A stretch of DNA of 64,000 nt, from NCBI GenBank assembly GCA_963693085.1, contig OY856411.1:71902001-71966000 (forward strand), written 5' to 3'. The position numbers and the translations under genes are program-made. The notes below the pieces were generated by a model. It was given only the letters and a program-made list of their open reading frames with translations, ran no database searches and had not been told where the DNA came from. Shown here in pieces: positions 59,861 through 64,000 of the stretch (positions within the stretch are counted from its first letter, which is position 1; each line of letters opens with the position of its first letter). Origin of the DNA: Alisma plantago-aquatica (taxonomy: Eukaryota > Streptophyta > Magnoliopsida > Alismatales > Alismataceae).

Positions 59861-61932
59861 ATGTTTGCACACGTCATTAACATGTGTATATGAGTAATAA
59901 TTGAACTATGTCTAATGTTATTTGAATAATGGTTTAATCAACCATAATCATGTTTCTCAATCCTAATATGTTCCCAAGAATATGGGAGATAGTGTACCTA
60001 GGGTTGGTGATGAGAAATAACTACAAAACCGTAATCGGCTAAGTGTGGAACCCTAACTCGAATCTAGAGATATTGATGGGTTGCTTCTATTGCTTGGAAT
60101 GGATATAATGTTATGATCATTTCCCTTTCCTACTTATAAACCTCTAACCATGAAGATGATATGTGTTTAAATATCATGTATAATGTATGCTATGGTGACT
60201 ATGATGTGCTACAGGTTGAATGAGCCCTCATGAGGCATGATGAGACACATGTGATACTACTACGATCCTCTCAAGGACACACACTAGTCAAGTAAATGTG
60301 ACTAAATGCAACCCTAAAGGAAAACACATGAATCTTGCAAAATTTGGATATGGACCTAGTCCAACGCACACACTCAAATAATCACACGTACCCACACGCA
60401 CAGGGTTATGTTGTGGTATAGGCTAGTGGTAAGATTAGGGTCGATCCCTAGGGATAGAGGGGGCACTAGAGCTAGGTTTGTGTTAGCTATGTTCCTAAAG
60501 CGGAGTTTAGGGTTTGAGGGTTTAAAGTTGGGTTTTTATTGATTATGCTATGATTGAAAGCAAAAAAGAGCAAGAAAGAAACTAGATTAACAAAAATCCT
60601 AGATCACTCTAAACAAGTTAAGACTAAGAAACTAGGCCAGACAAACAACTAAACAAGAGCAAGGAGTTACATTACACTAGCAAGGAAGTTTATCAACTAA
60701 GATACAAGTTAAGCAATAAGACAAGCAAGAGCCTAAGTTATCACTAGCTAGCTAAATTAATACAAGAAAGCTCAAAGCATCCCTAACTACTTGAGTAAGA
60801 ACTAACTATCAAGAACTAAACAATCAATGAAGAATTTACAAAGGCAATTCACTAAGCTAGCATTAACAAGCTAAGAAGGCAAAGGTGGATTTTAAGCAGT
60901 ATGATGGATAGGCGGGCCACTTGCGAATGAAACTAGATATTAGTTGGGAGGAGGTTAACATAGCATGCAAGTCTCATATTTCAATCTAGATTACCAAACC
61001 AAACAACAAGGAAAGTTGGTCATCTTCAAACACGGGTCCAAAAAGGGAAGCGGTTCTTGGTAATCGGTCGTTTACAAAATATAAAACCAAATGTTTGATG
61101 ACATCCACAACTAGTACGGGGTCGAAGAGACAATTTGGGGTTGAACACAAGGACGAGCGGAGTAAATGTTCTAGAAACTAAGTATGGTTTGTCAAAGTCA
61201 TCTAAAACTCGATAGAGGGTGCTAGTATGCTATGAAGAATGCATTTATCACTAAAAGAATAATGAAAGAAACAAAAATTTACCTCCAAGAGGGATTTTAC
61301 TAGTAAAATAAAGAATTAGGCTTCTTTTTGGGGTTTTGCTGATTTTTAGAATAGTTTTATATTTTTAATAAGTAGAACTAAAGAACTAATTCTCATGTTT
61401 TGAGTATAACATGAAGAAAGATAACAGTCTTACAATCTTTTGAGGATTCATTTCCCCAACCATTCTCTCTCAAAAATTGTGCTAAGGGATAACCAAATCA
61501 CATAATCCTCTCACAAGGAAACTTAAAACCAAGATTTCCACCCAAGATAAAAATTGAAGAAAGATCTAAACCTAGGTATACTCATACGCCAGGGTTATCC
61601 CAAATTCTATTTGTACGTGACCTCCTTCTCTCAAAGGTGGTAGGTCAGAAAACACTTTTTTGGTAGCTAATCAAGAATGTGAAGACAAGAAGAATAGAGA
61701 ACTTGGGTGTAAGTGAAATCGATCGATTGAATAAAGTCACACATGTGAACATGGGAAATAATCCCTAATTTGCACTAATATAAAATATAATTTTTAATTA
61801 CAATTCATGGTATATTAAAGGAAAAATGGAGACAAGGGAAGATAGATATCTAGCTCCTTGATTTAGGAAACTGATAGGCATAATAGCTAACAACTGAGAC
61901 TGAGTTAGACCAGTAACAGGGATAGATGAATG

Positions 61933-62061
61933 TCCAGATCTTGTCAGGTCATGACTTATGTTGGGAAACGACTGTGTTAGGATATGATAATGTCAGGGTA
62001 TGACTGTATCAGGAAACCACCATGTCAAGTAATGACCGTGTCAGGACAAACACTATCATGG
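61933..62061. repeat. Degenerate 16 bp tandem array, TGACCGTGTCAGG-type
   Basis: About eight units with a 16 bp period (one of 17) share NNATGACYGTGTCAGG. The word has a short dyad, TGAC / GTCA, around CGT. Related words reappear at 62450-62575. Confidence 0.8.
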
Positions 62062-62449
62062 TTATTGTCATCCTCGTGTATGTTGGGATAATCCATCTCG
62101 ACCACCCTCTCAGGTTTAGGGGTCAGAATGGAACTCGACATGCACAGGGAAGCTTCAAAGTAAAAAACTGATATCTCTCTTTTTTGCCTCCTACTGTGTT
62201 AGTGATCCTTAAATGAGCTTTCCATCCTTCGTAGAATAAGAGCATTCTCACCTAAATCATCACTAGGTGGACACTTCAGACCTTACTTGATAACGTCTCC
62301 GCTTCTACGATCAAGATCCTTCATTTTCCAACCACCAGTTTAGTGCAGTACTCAAGTTATTTATAGGTCATGCGAACTATGGATTCCTTCATCCGATTGG
62401 TCCATGTATCTGGTATCTATGTTCTGGTACCCATGGAGTGTGGTCGTCT

Positions 62450-62575
62450 TAGCTTTCTGCTCATCATGGTCTGTGGTTGTATCAGACTATGATCATGTTG
62501 GCTTGTAGCTCCTCACGGGTCTTTAGTTGTTGTCGTGTGTCGGGTTGCGGCCGTGTCAGTTTGGGACCAACAATT
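62450..62575. repeat. Second cluster of the CGTGTCRG word
   Basis: Words such as GTCGTGTGTCGGG and GGCCGTGTCAGT occur at irregular spacing in the same LTR. Confidence 0.55.
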
Positions 62576-63929
62576 GATGATTTTGTTCTTTGCTTATATA
62601 TTGGGGTAAGCATATTTGTAAAGAGTGGGATAAACCACCCTCTACTAAAATATGATAAACAAAACTCATTGGAAAGAAGCGGAAAAAAATATTGCTGACT
62701 ATATTCAATTTCATAAAAGATTATACAAGATACATCACAAATCTCCCTTTTTGGGTTTACATCATCTTACACAACTAGGATCTAGATAGAGGGAAGTCTA
62801 GACTACTCCAGTTTTGTCTCCAAGCAACATATCCATCAGCAAAGTCCAAGCCAAGCTAAGATCTTCAAGCCATATCCATCACCTTGCTCCACATCTGGGT
62901 GGTTGGGAAAGCACCCAGCAAAAAGGGAAGGAAAATAAAAGTATGTGTCACTAAACTATTCTAATATGGCAAGATAAGAAAAGCATGTAAAAGTAGGCTA
63001 TGGTTCATCATAATATGAGACATCAAGAGTATGATGCTTTAATTAAGGAAACTTGCCAATAACAAAAGAAATAAAGGATTTGCATGTAAATTAATATGTC
63101 GTTTTCTCTTTCCTCCTTCAAAAGGGGTGATAACATTATCTAAAATTTGTGTAACTTCACCCATAAGTCTCCCTATGGGATTATAACATGGTTTTGTAAT
63201 TATTTTTACAAGGTGAGATTATTTATTTATTTATTAAATAAATAGAAGATTCTATACACTTTCTCTCTCCTATTTTATTCATTATTCAAGCATTATCCAA
63301 ATTAGTTGCAAATTTGCCCAAAGGCTTATTTTTGTGTTTAGAATACGAATTTGGAGTTATTTTTTTGATTTGAGAGCATTAAGTATGTTATTTCACTTTA
63401 TTGTCCTATTTCCTATTTTCTTTTGATAATGACATTAATATTTACATTTATGTTCCACTTTAAATGATACTTGGCCCTGAAGTTACTTTTAAGTCAAAAA
63501 AACGAAATTAATATCCAAATTATCTTCATGGGTTTCCACTTATGATTTTTGGGACAATATATTCCTCATTATCTTCTTTTATCCAAAATATTCCATATTA
63601 TCCTCAATTATTGCATTTATCATCTTTTTTATATAAAATTCGGATTTTTTCTTATTTCCCTTATTCTAGGAAGTGCTAGAAAGTTCTAGGAAGAAATATC
63701 TTATTCTTTTTATTGCTTAGTGTACAATTTGCACTTTAGGCCCATTACTAATCTCCCACTGAGGTATTTGTGCATAAAACCCAAATATTGGAATAAAAGG
63801 TGAACAAATGTTCATTAAACCATCATATTCTCCAAAAAATAAATAGAAAGGCCAAAGAGGATAGAAATGAAAGGAAAAGATGAAAAAGAGGACCAAAAAA
63901 GCAAAATGCCCAGAACTCAGTATGTTACA

Positions 63930-63960
63930 ACACTCCACCCCTTAAAGAGGATTTCGCCCC
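63930..63960 (-). other. Polypurine tract of a minus-strand gypsy element
   Basis: In transcription sense GGGGGCGAAATCCTCTTTAA then GGGGTGGAG precedes the LTR. It is the same type as at 57640 and 40440. It shows that an element interior lies to the right of the window. Confidence 0.75.
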
Positions 63961-64000
63961 CAAAATCACTAGCAATTAGGGAAGGGTCTGTGTGTGACCT

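Larger units (their letters stand above)
46009..60251 (+). mobile_element. Tekay-like gypsy element, gag only, long LTRs
   Basis: The order is 5' LTR, degenerate primer-binding site, gag, polypurine tract and 3' LTR. Pol is absent: the reading passes from the gag tail to a short pol-end-like piece and then the polypurine tract, so the interior is only 1.5 kb. The GGGGGCGAAATCC-type polypurine tract and gag sequence point to the Tekay/Del group of chromoviruses. The LTRs share the start TRTAAGAYCCCTGACCTGGG. The 3' LTR is cut at 60251, so the target-site duplication is lost. Confidence 0.82.
57672..60251 (+). repeat. 3' LTR of gypsy element, truncated
   Basis: It aligns with 46009-47587 and 53557-54540 of the 5' LTR, without the LINE. 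The start is TATAAGATCCCTGACCT (TG to TA at the terminus). It is cut at 60251 by the next element, so about 1.6 kb of its distal part is missing. Confidence 0.85.
60252..63929 (-). repeat. 3' LTR of a further gypsy element (about 3.7 kb)
   Basis: On the minus strand it begins TGTAACATACTGAG next to a gypsy polypurine tract and ends GTAGTATCA at 60252, where the previous LTR is interrupted. The start could also be TGTTGTAAC at 63932. It contains the word arrays at 61933-62061 and about 62450-62575, and a palindrome ATCCCTAGGGAT at 60444-60455 near its 3' end. The rest of the element lies beyond 64000. A single LTR over the whole span is an inference from the two ends. No gene is seen inside. 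Confidence 0.55.

Overview
This window looks like heterochromatic DNA from a flowering plant. It is built almost entirely of transposable elements, many nested inside one another, and I found no convincing host gene, tRNA gene or intact rRNA gene. The plant assignment rests on the element families: an Athila-type Ty3/gypsy element with a third ORF after pol, Tekay-like gypsy elements with very long LTRs, Ty1/copia remnants, an L1 LINE whose ORF2 ends in a plant-type RNase H, a CACTA (TNP2) relic, a hAT MITE and a Cassandra-like TRIM that carries a 5S rRNA sequence. I cannot name the species.

Layout. 1-3.3 kb: a fold-back element and a decayed TNP2 transposase of the CACTA superfamily (+). 3.3-8.6 kb: AT-rich DNA with an orphan motif array and small repeats but no gene. 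8.6-14.57 kb: a 5'-truncated, decayed Ty1/copia element (+) with a 2.0 kb 3' LTR; a 231 bp poly-A retroposon interrupts its gag. 14.8-18.7 kb: a long gypsy LTR on the minus strand, possibly a solo LTR flanked by GTCAA. 19.5-31.7 kb: an almost complete Athila-type element (-): 5' LTR, PBS, gag-pro-pol in one frame broken by nonsense codons and one frameshift, an intergenic motif array with a TATA box, ORF3, a duplicated polypurine tract and a truncated 3' LTR. It abuts a Cassandra-like TRIM (31.7-32.4 kb). 32.4-33.3 kb: a Ulp1-like protease relic. 33.9-45.25 kb: a LARD-like element (+) with no coding capacity; its 5' LTR holds an ORF1-only LINE-like insertion (itself hit by a hAT MITE) and its 3' LTR holds a 1400 bp solo LTR related to the Athila LTR. 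45.4-46.0 kb: an LTR fragment. 46.0-60.25 kb: a gypsy element (+) with 4.2 kb LTRs that retains gag but has lost pol; a nearly full-length L1 LINE (47588-53543) sits in its 5' LTR. 60.25-64 kb: the 3' LTR and polypurine tract of a further minus-strand gypsy element that runs off the window.

The most unusual pattern runs across elements. LTRs of unrelated families each carry a family-specific array of a short degenerate 'word' (about 10-21 bp), often with dyad symmetry, and in several cases just upstream of a TATA box. The Athila family uses GTCGATRGTATCGAC in doublets whose starts are 19 or 21 bp apart. The copia LTR uses a GAGTTGACCAACTC-like dyad on a 21 bp period. Other LTRs use CATCAATTGATG-like, TGACCGTGTCAGG-like (16 bp period), ACCATCRG-like and GTCNCGACC-like words. 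In the Athila element the same array, followed by a TATA box, is repeated inside the element directly upstream of ORF3, as if it were a second internal promoter. The LARD LTR has no such array and serves as a contrast.

All coordinates come from reading the sequence by eye. Family names come from recognisable protein motifs, terminal motifs, primer-binding sites, polypurine tracts and target-site duplications. No database search was run.
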